The notes under the pieces: generated by a model
What the model saw: the letters and a program-made list of their open reading frames with translations, nothing else
Told to the model about the DNA's origin: nothing
Databases searched by the model: none
NCBI GenBank assembly: GCA_964036195.1
Contig: OZ038457.1
Span: 14,163,147-14,227,146 of the forward strand
Length of the DNA: 64,000 nt
Direction of reading: 5' to 3'
Source of the DNA: Sphaerolaimus hirsutus
Taxonomy: Eukaryota; Nematoda; Chromadorea; Monhysterida; Sphaerolaimidae
Shown here: positions 23,001 to 34,310 of the stretch, piece by piece
How the letters are laid out: the number at the start of each line of letters is the position of its first letter
How positions within the stretch are numbered: position 1 is the first letter of the stretch
Made by a program: the position numbers and the translations under genes

Positions 23001-25882
23001 AGAGTAACCGAATTGACCATCTCCCCATTTCCTTTGACATTAGCTGCAAGTTTCCTGTTGGCCGCCAGTGGCTGGCACTCATCCAAGCCCGATTTACTTT
23101 TGATGCACATGTCCATAATGATGCCAGGTGAGCGCCAGTCCCTAAAAAATAATAGTGCGCAAAATTATTTACCGTATTTCATCGGAAAAACCACAGCGGG
23201 TTTATAATTTCACCAGCGAATTTTGAGGGGGTTAATTCGAATAAATACGGTATTGCATCAATCAACACAGCTATAGCGCCGATCGCTTACCTGAGCTTGA
23301 CCGTAATCGGTCCCCGGGCGCATTCAATGGGGCAGGTGACGAACAGCGCCTCATCTGTCCACAGTGCCGCATTTCCCGGTTCCACGTCTAGTTGTATAGC
23401 GCGCCCAGCTGTATCGCAGCAAAAATTACAGGTTAGGTAAAGGTTCATGTGAATGTTCAAATATGTTCAAGCGCCGCCGGTCCACAAACTTGGTCTGTCT
23501 CTCGCCGTGTACTTTTTAGGATCGAACAGCCTGAGCGCGCGCGTACTGGCCAAGCGCCACATTAGTGCATTGGCGCTGGCGCCCACCCGCCAGCCACATG
23601 TTTCGCCCGGCTCAAACGAGCACTCGAGGGCCTTGGGATCCGTCACCAGCGGGCATTCGCCTGTCGGGGAACAATGGTGATTTCAATCAAACTGTTAGTT
23701 CACTTGAAAGCGGCCCACATACTAGTTGACACACGTGTGTCAACTGGTCTGTGTCAACTCAGATTTCGGCTTCACGTGTCGCACAGCGATTTTCCAATGC
23801 ACTTGCTGTAATATTTATTTTGAGACATAAATATATTGGCCGCATGTGTATTTGGAGATCGCTGTGCGACACGTCAAGCCGTGATCTGAGTTGACACCGA
23901 CCAGTTAACAAACATGTGTCAACTAGTATGCTGGCCACTGAACTGGTATATATTAATTGCATTACTAGATCATTACCAAAGTCGGGTACAGGTTCATAGC
24001 CAGTGTTGTCTACGGAAACACTTAGCGCAGCGGGTTTCGTCTTTTCGCTGGTCTCGCGTTCCTCTGCATTACGGGCGAGAAGTCGTCGCAATGCTCGTTC
24101 TGCGAATAAACAATCAACACACCTAGGTATACTCCAGTGACTTTACACCGTGCACGCGTGATTCATGCTGGAAGAGTGCCAATGATATTTAATGGAGGCA
24201 ATTTTCATCAAAGATGGGAAAATTCATTGCTAATATAACGTTATACATAATGTATTTATGTACGACAATGAATTTTTTTCATATTTTTACAAAATCGCAA
24301 GCTTTGATTTACCATTGGCACGCTTCCAACGCGAGACATAAATAATTGCGAGTGCAGAGTATCAAGACCACCGGGTTTATGTCGAATCATGGAAAAAGGG
24401 TGTTTATTTCTTGCTGGTGCGCTCACCGACGGGGGACTTTATTTTCGACGGTCGGAAGAGCCCCGTGCGGCCGCCGTTTTTTGTTGGCGGACCTGCGTAT
24501 AAAGCAACAAGTTCAATTCGATGACGGTCAATCGAAGCTTGTTGCTTTTTGTACCGTACCGTATATCCTCGAATAAGACCACAGGGGAGTTGTTTTGTCG
24601 TCAGGAGTTTTTGGAGGGAGTTATTCAAGGGGAAAGTTATTTTGTCGCCAGAAGTTTCTGGAAGCAGTTATTCAACGGGAGAGTTTTACTTTCAGGAAAA
24701 CTTGCACTTTGTTCATTGTATGATAGCATTCCGTCAACTCATGTAATCCAGATATTTAACAGTTCAACAAGAACAAAAACAAGGTTTTCATGCTAAAATT
24801 TGTGTTATTCCGAGGTAGCTTGACTTTTTCTGTTTGTTGCCGTTTGTCTCTCAATGGTCGTTTTTGCTGCTTTTTTACCCAGAGGGGGGGGGTTATTCAA
24901 GCGGGGTTACTTTTTCCTCGCTTGGCCAACATGGGGAGTTATTCAAGTGGGGTATTTTTCAGGTATATGCGGTATTTAGTCTTGCCCGCAACTCACCACC
25001 GCCGTAGCAGCAGTAGCACCTGGTGACGTCGATGCCGGCCAACTTGGTCAGCTGCGAGTCCGGCTGCAGCAGGCACGCCGCGTCTGCCACGGGCGCCGAT
25101 TGACGCGACGCGCAGTGTGCAAAGCACCGGTCGTTGGACAGCGACAGCGGGTCGCAGTGGTCCCGCAAAGCGCCCACCACTGCGTATTTACGCGCAATCG
25201 TCACATCGTCACCACGAGTCACAGTTTTTGGCTCGACACATTTTTCAGACAATCCGATTCGTTCGATTCGATATAAATAACTATGGCAAAAATAAATTCT
25301 AATATACGAATTTTTACAGTGGAAAAAACACTTAAACTTTTGTAAACAATCAAAAATTTGAGGAACGCTCGGAAGAATAGGTGAAAACAGGTGATGATGA
25401 GTGATGACATCCACAGAAACAGATGAAACATTTCAAAACCGTTTGATGACATCAAAAACATCAGAGCCCTATTGTACAGATTTGACAACTATTGAACCAA
25501 TTTTTTTAAAATTCGGAAATTTGAGAATGCGAAAATAAAATTGTAAGACAGTTTGAGAAAAATAATACAATTTAAAAAGTATTGTAAAAGGCAGACGAAA
25601 ATCTAAAAATGAACTTTCATTCAGTTTGCCATCGTTCATATGATCTACCTAATTAAAAAGTCGATCAAATGCCAAACAGAGTTGATGATACTAATGAGAA
25701 TGATGTTGGACACTGGACAGCTTAGAATTTAAAAAAAAGCCTTAAAAATGGCTAAAATAAGGTAGAATACATTAGGCGCTTATTATTGCAGGTGCAGCGC
25801 GATGCAGTTTTTTTAAAGATGAATTTTTCAAACCACCACTCACGGGCACCATTGCATATGAATTCGATGTCCCGCTGCGCAT
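17020..25882 (-). CDS. Modular protein: two MAM domains and five CS-alpha-beta-like six-cysteine repeats; 16 exons, 832 aa, 5' end not found
   Basis: Exons: 25882-25844, 25179-24997, 24492-24427, 24099-23977, 23660-23490, 23408-23291, 23141-22976, 22651-22561, 22478-22115, 21515-21309, 20876-20778, 20008-19742, 18839-18587, 18321-18201, 17741-17611, 17121-17020. Every junction keeps frame. The first exon starts mid-codon, so an upstream exon is missing. Residues are counted from there. MAM 1 (about 148-316) opens with ECSFEPGETCGW and ends VLLDDFSVEFEPC. MAM 2 (about 711-816) opens with KCGFEDLSTCGWEH and closes with GLDHIRIEAG. Five repeats show C-x(4-11)-C-x3-C-x(7-12)-C-x(4-16)-C-x-C, one before MAM 1 and four between the MAMs (for example FRYC then CINGRCVCD). 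CxxxC plus CxC spacing is that of the CS-alpha-beta fold of invertebrate defensins; EB or EGF-like modules are alternatives. A charged linker (about 320-410, DSDEDIDLEEID) precedes the second repeat. An extracellular location is inferred from the modules; no signal peptide or membrane segment is seen. Confidence 0.82.
17775..17870. mobile_element. TA-MITE fragment
   Basis: Only the left half is clear, with 'gtatttcctcgaaatacacc' followed by 'cgccagcaaaattt'. It lies just upstream of exon 15 of the MAM gene. Confidence 0.5.
18036..18140. mobile_element. TA-MITE right half after an 18-bp G run
   Basis: A long uninterrupted G run near 18041 leads into 'tttcgaggggcgagttaatt' and 'caagcaaatacg', the family's right end. 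It lies in an intron of the MAM gene. Confidence 0.55.
19174..19622. mobile_element. TA-MITE with an internal GGGGAGTTATTCGA array
   Basis: A left end 'cgtatatcctcgaataagtc' and right end 'aggatttacgg' bound 450 bp. Near the right end about five head-to-tail copies of a 19-20 bp unit (gggggagttattcgag) occur at roughly 19510-19600. It lies in an intron of the MAM gene. Confidence 0.75.
20295..20719. mobile_element. TA-MITE, CGAAATACCCC subfamily, full length
   Basis: TA-flanked 425 bp from CCGTATTACCTCGAAATACC to TTCGAGGTAATACGG, the clearest full-length copy of this variant. It carries 'ttattatttcgccagcaaaa' near the left end and an AT-rich middle. Confidence 0.8.
20972..21143. mobile_element. 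TA-MITE, short copy
   Basis: TA-flanked, from CCGTATTTCATCG to CAAGGAAATACGG, with two 'gggtatttcgaggg' blocks inside. Confidence 0.75.
21751..21969. mobile_element. CACACTAGT-type MITE, GTTTACT subfamily
   Basis: GGCTGCACACACTAGTTTAC is inverted as GTAAACTAGTGTGTGCAGCGCC. The interior 'caaatgtgttcaaagctgat' matches that of the 6538 copy. It lies directly downstream of exon 9 of the MAM gene. Confidence 0.8.
23172..23250. mobile_element. TA-MITE, 79-bp copy
   Basis: CCGTATTTCATCGG to CGAATAAATACGG with flanking TA. It sits 30 bp upstream of exon 7 of the MAM gene on the genomic left side of its acceptor. Confidence 0.7.
23712..23936. mobile_element. CACTAGTTGACACA-type MITE
   Basis: GGCCCACATACTAGTTGACA on the left and TGTCAACTAGTATGCTGGCC on the right are inverted. 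The inner pair 'cacgtgtcgcacagcgat' is also inverted. It lies between exons 4 and 5 of the MAM gene. Confidence 0.85.
24558..24972. mobile_element. TA-MITE, GAATAACTCCCC subfamily
   Basis: TA-flanked 415 bp from CCGTATATCCTCGAATAAGA to GGTATATGCGG. It ends 25 bp from the donor of exon 2 of the MAM gene model. Confidence 0.75.
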
Positions 25883-26050
25883 CTGAAATGTTATTTCGTC
25901 ATTTACTGTAGGAGTTGAAATAAATTTATTGAAGTGAACTGAAAGTGAAACTCGCCAACTGCTGAACGTAAAATCAACCAGAGAACTGCCACGATAAAGG
26001 ACCGCATCTCAATGTAATATTTCCGTATTTACAACACTAGCGAAATCGGG

Positions 26051-27166
26051 ATGAATCTGTCGGGCGACGCCAGTCCACTGATAAACGTGTTAATCCATTG
26101 GAACGACAAACAAAAAATCGGAATCGATCATGTTGAACTTGACCGGCGGCACTTGTCTCCTGAAAGCGGCGGGAGACAGTCGAGCCAAACAATAGTGCAA
26201 AGTACATTTCGCGCGCTTTACAACGCGATAAATATATCCTGCACTAGTGACTCGTGATGGAAAAGCGAAAGCAAAAATGGCGCCAAGCGCGCCATTCTAA
26301 ATAATGGCGTCAGGCGTCAGATGGCGCCACAGAAAAAGGCGCCAAAGGCCCATAGTTGTTAAAACGTATTTACGTTTACTCGATAAATACGTATACTCGC
26401 ATACTTTTTGAAAGTACGCGAGTACAGAAAACGTATTTTAAGGGAGCAGAAAATGTCATTTTGCCAGAAAAAGGAAGTGACAAACATAGGACATTTTCCT
26501 AAGAAACACTTATCAAGAGAGAAAAACACCTTTGATGTTCATCCAGAGTAAAAATTGAAATAGCATCAATTTTTATGTTATTTTTGTGAGAAAAATACTC
26601 ACTTTTACCTTTTCTGTGAGAAAAATATCCATTTTTACGTTTTCCCTAGAAAAAATACTAATTTTTACGTTTTCTCTGGAAAAAAGTATTTTACTCACCT
26701 TTTACGCAGTGTAAAAGTAAAAACAAAATACTTTACGTTTTCTGTACTCAGGTGTGAGTAAAAAAAAAATACTTTACGTTTACGTTTACTTTTAAAAAAA
26801 GTACGTAAATACTTTTAACAACTCAGCAAGGGCGAATGGCGCTGGCGCCCTTTGGCGCCATTAAAAGCGCCAGCGCCATTGCGCCATTCCATCACTACTA
26901 GTGAAGTGACCGACGACTACGAAATGAAGATACAGCTGCCGCGGCAGTTTTTAACAATTTATTTCGACGCACACGAAGCGCAGCCGGGGGACGAAAGTCA
27001 CGCGTGGCTGCGCATTCGAGTGACTATTGTCCAATTCCTAGAGTCAGAAACTTTATTAATGCGTGCCTCCATGGGCAACATTGTGTTGTGTTGTCTACTG
27101 TTGCTGACGCGACTTGGCTGCGAAGAAATTACGATTAGCGGAATTTCGCTGTCGGCCGGTTTTTAA
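26051..27166 (+). pseudogene. Plus-strand frame split by a transposon; partly MAM-like
   Basis: Two frames (26051-26250 and 26905-27166) become one continuous frame of about 155 codons if the element at 26251-26896 and one copy of its 8-bp duplication are removed. A good acceptor (TTTACAACACTAG) stands just before 26041. The segment with KIGIDHVELDRRH resembles the closing strand of MAM 2 in the neighbouring gene (VGLDHIRIEAGRR). A hydrophobic stretch (MGNIVLCCLLLLTRLG) lies near the C-terminus, which could be a membrane segment or, if 27071 is a start, a signal peptide. I do not know the family. With the element present the frame stops after TSDS. Minus-strand frames here are shorter. No partner exons were found. 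Confidence 0.4.
26251..26896. mobile_element. hAT-like element with perfect 8-bp target duplication, containing a nested MITE
   Basis: ACTAGTGA stands on both sides (26243-26250 and 26897-26904). The ends CTCGTGATGGAA and TTCCATCACT are nearly inverted, and sub-terminal parts are full of GGCGCC and 'agcgcca'. An AGTTGTTAAAA-type MITE (about 26353-26823) is nested inside. The 8-bp duplication is typical of the hAT superfamily. No transposase is present. Confidence 0.85.
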
Positions 27167-28500
27167 TAGTGGCTGAGCATCTGCTGCTGTACACGTAACA
27201 GCAAAAGTGCAGAAGTGAACAACACCACCATATCAAGTCTTTAAATCGCTAGTCTACTGCAATTGTTGCATTTTATATGCATGCGTGATAAGAGTGCATG
27301 TGATAGGAAGCAGCCAAATCAAATTTCACACACGCGTCAATCTTAGTGAAGTTCGCACGTCCCACATAACCACAATTTGGGATTATTACATACATTTGGT
27401 TGATTGGTAAATGCATGGGTTTTTATTAGGTGAAATTTCTTTGCGGAATCACGCATCCTGGAGCAGAATAGGTAGGTAAATGGATTTGTTTGGGAATCAA
27501 AAACTTACATATTCGATGCATGTGAACACGGCTTAACATTTAGGATGGGGCAGTCTGCGGACGCTGGGGTTTAATTTTTTTCCGAATTCCAATAAAATAC
27601 ATTTGAACTGCGAATCTGACCTCGCAGGTACCCAAACAAGTTAATTTTCAATAGAATAGTTGAATATTGTCAACGCTCAAAATTAGATTTTGTAGCATGA
27701 GACAACCTAGTATTTCCGGGGCAATGTTTTATGAGTAAAACACGGGGTTGAATGTATTCGTTATTGTAGTGAGCTACGTTTTTATGCATTATCTATTTAT
27801 CAGAAAACCTGCCTGCTGCATAAAAAGCATATTTACACAACACATTTTTTTGCCTAAATAACCAGACCATTACATGAAAAATACATATGACATCACTTAT
27901 AGGTATTTACTATCGCAAACTTCTTGTAAATAACAGTAAAATTTTTATCGATTCCACACATTTAACCAAAATAAATATTTACAAAATTTATATGGCAGGA
28001 CACACAGCGTGTTTTCTTCAACAAGATTTGTGATAAAATTTACAATATTCATTCCGATCTTCAGGTAGCTTAGAAAAATATAATAAATACAAAAACAACG
28101 GCAAGTAGGAGAATATGGTGTTTAAACTATGGGAAAAGTACATGGGAATAAAAATAGTAGGTAACAGGGTCTCATAACTGATACAAAATTGGGTACCGGC
28201 ATCCAAAGGTTCGCAACATTTGGTCCAGGAAATGTTGGTGCAAAGTGCGTAGCATATAGAACAACATAAAAAACACAATTACAATGAATAAATATCTAAA
28301 AGAAAATATATCTATCTAAGTGGCATGAACGGCTTAACTGAGAAGTCGTTGTTTCTCCAACAAAACCGGGAAAGGTGATCACAAACTCTGAGGCTAAGAG
28401 TGACTGACCAGACCAAAGTCTAAACATGTAAATACATATTATGCAAGTTCTACATGAGATGAGGTTCTACTCACTTTGTTCAAAAGCTCACAGCTAATAT
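27167..28500. other. Spacer without a recognised gene
   Basis: The stretch is AT-rich. One cysteine-rich minus-strand frame ends at 28018 but has no ATG and an upstream in-frame stop, so it was not called. The missing 5' exon of the MAM gene may lie here or beyond. Confidence 0.4.
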
Positions 28501-28504
28501 GCAT

Positions 28505-28701
28505 ACGATATCCTCGAAATACCCCCCCCCCTCGAAATACTACCAGGTATTTTAGAGCGTTTACTTCCACTTGTGGGTATGTAAAAGGCCATCTTTACTA
28601 TGATCCTCCACGGAAAATTCTGGCAAACTAATAACCCTCTCAAATAAGCCCCCCCCCCGCAAAATTTACACTCTGAAAAATAAATCCCTGGGGAAATACG
28701 G
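28505..28701. mobile_element. TA-MITE, CGAAATACCCC subfamily
   Basis: A left end 'cgatatcctcgaaatacccc' and right end 'ctggggaaatacgg' enclose 200 bp. It lies 300 bp downstream of the TSPO copy A stop codon. Confidence 0.7.
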
Positions 28702-28994
28702 TATTTCATAAGATAAACGAACAGCCTGAGACAAAAGTATCGCTAAAATTCGAACTGTAACTGCCTGAATTTCGTATGGAAATACAGCACACACGCCTCA
28801 CAGCGGTTTGATGATAACAATGATTACATCTCGAGAAGACTGAAGGAATTGAGTATCTGACTGGTCACAGAAAGAAATTCAAGCAGTTGTTTTCAAATGA
28901 GAGGAATTCTGCACTTCAAAAGTCACACAAATACAATTACACTGCACACTCACAATATGCCGCACAACCGCTGACAACATATTGCATCCCCAAT

Positions 28995-30723
28995 TCAAAC
29001 TGTCTGAAAGCCATTCGCATCAAACATGGCCGTCACATTGCCACTCTGAATGGCCGTATCACTCCAAGCCGTAGCGGTCGCATTCACAGTGTGGTCAATC
29101 GTGCAGCCATTCAGACACACGATGGCGTGGTTGAGCGCCGTGGCGAACGACACCCACATGAAGTAGGGCACGAGCATCACCGAGGCCACTTTGCTCACAG
29201 GGAAGAAGGTGAGTATGCAGGCGAATATCAGCCCCAACATTATGCCGATGTCCACGAGTGCCTGTGGAATCGGGATGTGAAGGTAAACGAATATTTAAGT
29301 TGAGTTTGAGGACCCTGCGCCTGTGGACATGTAACCCCGCTCAACATGTAGACCCGTTAGACAAGTAGCGGGGTAGGCTGGAAAAAATGATTTTTCAAAA
29401 GCCTTGATAAAAAAACAACAAGAAATTATGTTTTATTTTTTAGTTTTTTACTTCGCTTTTGCCAATTCAGTTACCGTTTCACTTCGCCTTTGCGCTTTTA
29501 CTTCACCTTTGCCATTTCACTTCTCACTTCTCATTTTGCGGAACTGGCCCCAGATACCCTGCCTGCTTGAGATGTACGTCCTTGCTAAATGTCCAGCGGA
29601 TTATATGTCGAGCGGGTAGAAATACATGTCGACCGGGGCTACATGTTTACATGTCCAGGGAGCCTACGTCGAGTTCGAGTAGTGTTAATGGATTGGCGAT
29701 AAATGTGATGATTTACATAAGTGTGACGCTTTACGTAATTAATTAAACCAGCCGATAAATGCGATTGTAAATCCGAGGGCCCGTTGGCTGGCAAACTTGC
29801 CCAAAAATTCCCGGCAAGGCTAACGACATCGATGGAAAAAACACCAACCAATGAGATGAGACCAGCGCCAAAGAACAACGGTGACCATGTCCAATTTGCG
29901 AGAAGCTGCAGCACATACAGAATGAGCGGCACTGCCGTTTCACGCCCGATACCACCGAAACTGCAATGCGATAAGGCGATCATTATCTTTTAATACTTTT
30001 GGAAAGAAGCCTGTTCATTTCAATCAGTTTAATGTCGATTCGTGTTTGGAATTAATCCGTTTTGAACACGGTAAACTCAAATGTGTTGAAAACAGACTTA
30101 TGAGTTTCCAAAAGTAGGTTTACGCTGGTTTACCAGCAGGGGGCTGAGGGGATAGTATCCAAAATTTGCTTTATATTTTTAAAGTAAATACTTAAAAAAC
30201 TGTTTGAAATTTCCATAATGAAATGTCCAGTGCCAACAACAACGACCGACCGCACAATGAGAACGGAAGCGATGCCCATCATGAGGTAGAGCACCGTCCA
30301 CACGGGGCCGAACAGCCAGGACGGCGGCGCCCAGTCGGGCTGCTTGAACGCATCTCTCTGCGAGAAGAGGCGCGGTTTTGGTGCACTTTGTGAAAACCCA
30401 GTCTAAATAGCAACAGAAAACACAAATTCGAGTTGCGAGAGATAATTAGGAAGACCGGATCATTATTATTTTAGCATTGCAAGCGTCAAGACTGATTAAA
30501 AAAGTTTTTAATTTTAACTGTTTTTAACTTTTTAGACTGACACGAAGCCACGCAGTTTTTCAAGACGATAACTACACACCACCGATCGAACGACGAAATG
30601 TAGGAAACGGGCAAATGACGAACCTTGTAGCTGTCGGTACTAAGTGTCATCGACGTGATAAAGCCTCCAGCCATGGGAATCAGTGCCACGATCGCCGCGA
30701 CCACCCAGTGCGGCCAGCGCCAG
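28995..30723 (-). CDS. TSPO: Translocator protein (TSPO) paralogue A, first short exon not found
   Basis: Exons 30723-30624, 30357-30251, 29960-29849 and 29261-28995 join in frame to 195 codons plus stop. TSPO/PBR is a five-helix protein, usually of the outer mitochondrial membrane, that binds cholesterol and porphyrins. Family landmarks are visible: RWPHWVVAAIVALIP (helix 1), DWAPPSWLFGPVWTVLY (family W-x-P-P-x-W-x-x-G-P-V-W), LLANWTWSPLFFGAG (family LNWAWPPIFFGA) and VSKVASVMLVPYFMW (family VSPLAARLLYPYLAW). The introns fall where the human gene has one before ALVD. The first exon begins with one base of a split codon before TGG, and no upstream ATG is in frame, so a small 5' exon remains unplaced. 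The C-terminal tail is 22 residues longer than in copy B. Confidence 0.93.
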
Positions 30724-30999
30724 CTGAAACGCAATCATAACCTTGGCTTTGGCACGGTAGGGAAACAAAAAAGGATAGAACCCACTGCGGCCGCTGCACG
30801 GCCACGTGATCAGTTTGATAGCTGCTGTAAACGGACATGATCGTTTTACCTGCGTTCTGAACCACTTGAAACACAGACAATTCGTAAGAGGCACACTCGT
30901 TTTCACGCACAAATTTCGTGGACAGGACGTTTGTTTACGCTATAACGGAGGTAAACAATTTACGTCACGGGGCGACCGGTTTGGCAACAGAATACACAT

Positions 31000-32340
31000 T
31001 TGGATACATTTGCGCAAACAGGTGTATTTACATTACATAAATACATATCACTTGTGCAGTTATAAATACTCGGCGGACCGCAATGTATGCGCAGAATCCT
31101 ACCATAATTTGATGAATAAAATCAGTGATAAATTTAGTAATTAATTCTTCCATAGTAAAAAGAAATATTATAAGGATAAAACTGTAACATTGTCGGTTCA
31201 TTATTCAGATGGGTTACGGTAAATAGGGTTCCATACCCGCCATGTATACAAAAAATGTGATGTCCGCCATGTGTACAAAAAGAATATGCGCGAAACGAAT
31301 GAATACCGCAAATGGGTAAGATTAAACATAAAAAACCCGGGTTCCGGTCCGATCCGGTAAGAAAAAAAATCCGATAACGGGTAGCATCAGATGACGTCCG
31401 ATTAATATTTGTTTCAGACGTGGGCACTTGTATGTAAATTGACGTAAATGAATTACTTGCGCTGGGCGGCAGGTGAAATTTTAAGGCGACAGGTGAAATT
31501 TTTGCCGCAGGATGGGCCGACCTATAGATCAGTAGGGTCTGCTGGAGATCCTTAGGGTATCTCGAAGGTTAGATTTATGGTTTATAATTCTTATGTATTT
31601 ATCTGCTGTCGCTATCGTTGGCTACTATTCTTATGTATTTTGTATTGTATCCTTTTCATACACATGGGGAGTTATTCAGGAGCGGGGAGTTATTCAAGGG
31701 GGAGTTGTTTTTTCCTCACCTCGCCAACAGGGGGGAGTTAAAGGGGGGAGTTATTCGAGGGGGGTCTTATTAGAGGATTTGCGGTAGATTTTTTATTATT
31801 TGTAAAAATATAACAAAAAAATAGTGGAGAAATATCAAACTTCTGCAATTTTTGTGAATGCAGTTCAATTATGATTCAATTCATAATTCTATCACCATTT
31901 AAAACACAATTATAATGTCGTGTTCTAAATTTTGCACAATAATAGATACCGGAAATCCTAAAATAAGTTCCCAGGAGAGTTTTTTTACTGTCAATATTTT
32001 GTGACTGGTGAGTTATTCAAAGGGAGGAGTTTTCTTTTATACAGGATTTGCACGTATCAATTCATTGTCAATAAAAAAAAAATCAATCAAATTCATTGTA
32101 AAAATGGGCATCTGTTAACCAATTCTTTTTTATTAAGTCCTTAAAGTCAACTACTTAATATAATGTTCATCATCATTGCCCACCCCAGATTGGAAGTTAT
32201 TCAAGGTGGGTGATTGTTCCGCATGTGGTCAGAGCGTTATCCAAAGCGCGGAGTTAGGGAGGCGACTCATTCGGGGATTTGCGACAACTTAAAATTGCTA
32301 TTTCTTTACCGCAGTATATACCGGGTGCCGTCACTTCCTA
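31000..32340. other. Spacer between the TSPO copies with degenerate TA-MITEs
   Basis: No exon was recognised. Degenerate GAATAACTCCCC-type remnants lie at about 31660-31790, 31960-32050 and 32190-32280 ('gggagttattcaaggggga'). Confidence 0.5.
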
Positions 32341-32352
32341 CCAGGGGGCAGT

Positions 32353-32593
32353 CACAAGTGGTGATGTAAAAAGCGCCAAGACTTTGGCGCCAAGTGCCAA
32401 TAGCGCTTTTCCGACCCCCAGCGCCAAGCGCCAGAGCTAAATGGCGCCAAGCGCCATGACGCTTTTTGCTTTGGGCTAGCGCTAAGCGACAGCGCCAGGC
32501 ATTTGGTTCCTGGCGCTGGGTAAAACTAGCGCCAAACACCAACGACGCCACGGCAAAATAGCGCCAAGCGCCATGGCGCTTTTACATAACCAG
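32353..32593. mobile_element. GGCGCC-rich hAT-like MITE
   Basis: GGTGATGTAAAAAGCGCC and GGCGCTTTTACATAACC are inverted ends. The inside is a run of 'tggcgccaagcgcca' motifs, similar to the ends of the element at 26251. Confidence 0.7.
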
Positions 32594-32809
32594 TCCCAAG
32601 CCCTGTAAAGTGTTAAGTAAAGTGTCAAATGTAAAGTAAAGTGTCAAATGTAAAGTGAAATGCAAAGTCAAATGTCAATTGTCATGCGAAGTGCTAAATA
32701 TTAAGTCAAATGTAAAGTAAAGTGTCAATTGTGTAACAAAAAAATAAGACTTGGATGGACATTTGACTTTACATTTGACACTTTACTTTACACTTTACAG
32801 GGCTTGGGA
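32594..32809. mobile_element. Foldback MITE with CCCAAGCCCTGTAAAG ends
   Basis: CCCAAGCCCTGTAAAGTG is matched by CACTTTACAGGGCTTGGG. The interior is a low-complexity mix of 'aaatgtaaagtaaagtgtc'. It directly abuts the preceding element. Confidence 0.75.
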
Positions 32810-33690
32810 TTGCCACCGGGGGTTCCTAGGATTTTGACCCTCCGGGTGTCGGATAGGTAGCAAATCGCCCCTCCAGAGGAATCAAGGACATAGCCAGGGG
32901 GGGTGGTGGGGCGGCTGCCCCCTCCCCTTTCCGGGTCGGGCAGAAAAATATGCCAGAAATGGCACTTCCGCAAAGCGATTTTGCCCGCAAGCACACATTT
33001 CGGCGCCGCGGAGTATATTTCGTTCACATACCTATAGTTCAGGACAAAAAAAACGCTCAAAGTCTGTCCCCGTCGCTGTACATGTAACCTGTTGATAGTA
33101 ACCAAATACACTAGCGTGCAGAATAGTTTGGACTGTGTGTGCTGCAGGATAAACATTGCCAAAATTTCAAAACGTTGAATGTGCACAATGTTTGGATACC
33201 ATTGGTGGGTACTGTGGGCTGTTGGCTACATGTGCCCGGGATGACCAGCCCTCAAGTATGTATGTGCATATATTCTTAGTGCAGTAACTAAATCCACTCA
33301 GTTTCCTTGTGTTTCAGAATAGTTGGGTCTTGTCTTGTTTTGGGCAGTAGCTGCCTAGTATTACATTTTTAGACTGTATCCAATACCTACATCCATTTTT
33401 AATCAAAATTTTCTATCTGGCAACTGCCTGCCTGTGTTGCTGAGCTCTGTGAGGAGCAAGGAACATTCTGAGCATGAATAGAAATGGATATGCATGTGGT
33501 AATGTGGCATGTATTTATTTCAGCCAGTTTTGCATCCATTGCCAGCCACTCAGAAATGGAGGTAGGTATACTAGTCTGTGCACCTATTTGGTGTGTAAAT
33601 TTGAGATTTTGTCTTTGCTCTATTGATGAGAAAACTTGGCTCAACTCTCAATCTGTAATGTGCAAGTATTTTGTAAGGGAAAGAATATGG

Positions 33691-34010
33691 AAGTTTGAAG
33701 GGCTATAACTTTTGACTGGAAAGAGATATTGAGATAATTTTTGTTGCATATGAATTCTGGCTGTCTAAAGTATATGATAGCATGCTCAAAAATTCTTTAT
33801 GTTGGAAACCACATCAGTTAAATCAGCATAAGAAATTTAGACACCACTGATAAGTTTGAAGTGCTATAACTTTTTATTGGAAAGAGATATTTAACTTTTA
33901 TTGTTTTATATTAATTCTCGATGTCCAAAGTATATGATAGCATGTTTAAATAATTGTTTTTTTTCGTGTTTTAAAACGGGGTCAAATCGGCATACGGAAT
34001 TTAGACATCG
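33691..34010. repeat. Diverged tandem duplication, about 160-bp unit
   Basis: Both units contain 'gctataactttt', 'tggaaagagatatt', 'aaagtatatgatagcatg' and 'aatttagacat/ca'. Starts are near 33691 and 33853. Function unknown. Confidence 0.65.
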
Positions 34011-34130
34011 CTAATCCAACAATAAAAATGGCATCTTCGGGTTTTGCCGATCATGTTAAGTGTTGAACTAGTCAAATCGGCCCAGAAATGGTTGAGTTAT
34101 CAAGCTTTAAATTCAATCATGCATATTGGA

Positions 34131-34310
34131 TATTTTTGTATTTTTATCAAACACTTTTTTATAGACCCCCCCTTATCTTGGTCATGGGGGATTATTTGAG
34201 CAAACAAAAATTTTCAGTCATATTTTTGTATTTTTATCAAACACCTTTTTATAGACCCCCCCTTATCTTGGGCATGGGGGATTATTTGAGCAAACAAAAA
34301 TTTTCAGTCA
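34131..34310. repeat. Near-perfect 90-bp tandem duplication
   Basis: A unit opening 'tatttttgtatttttatcaa' is present twice, 90 bp apart, with only a couple of differences (cttttttat against cctttttat, ggtcat against gggcat). Confidence 0.85.

Noticed and set aside
28018-28278. Cysteine-rich minus-strand frame as the missing 5' exon of the MAM gene
   Set aside because: The phase could fit, but the frame has no ATG, and a stop precedes it with no acceptor AG between.
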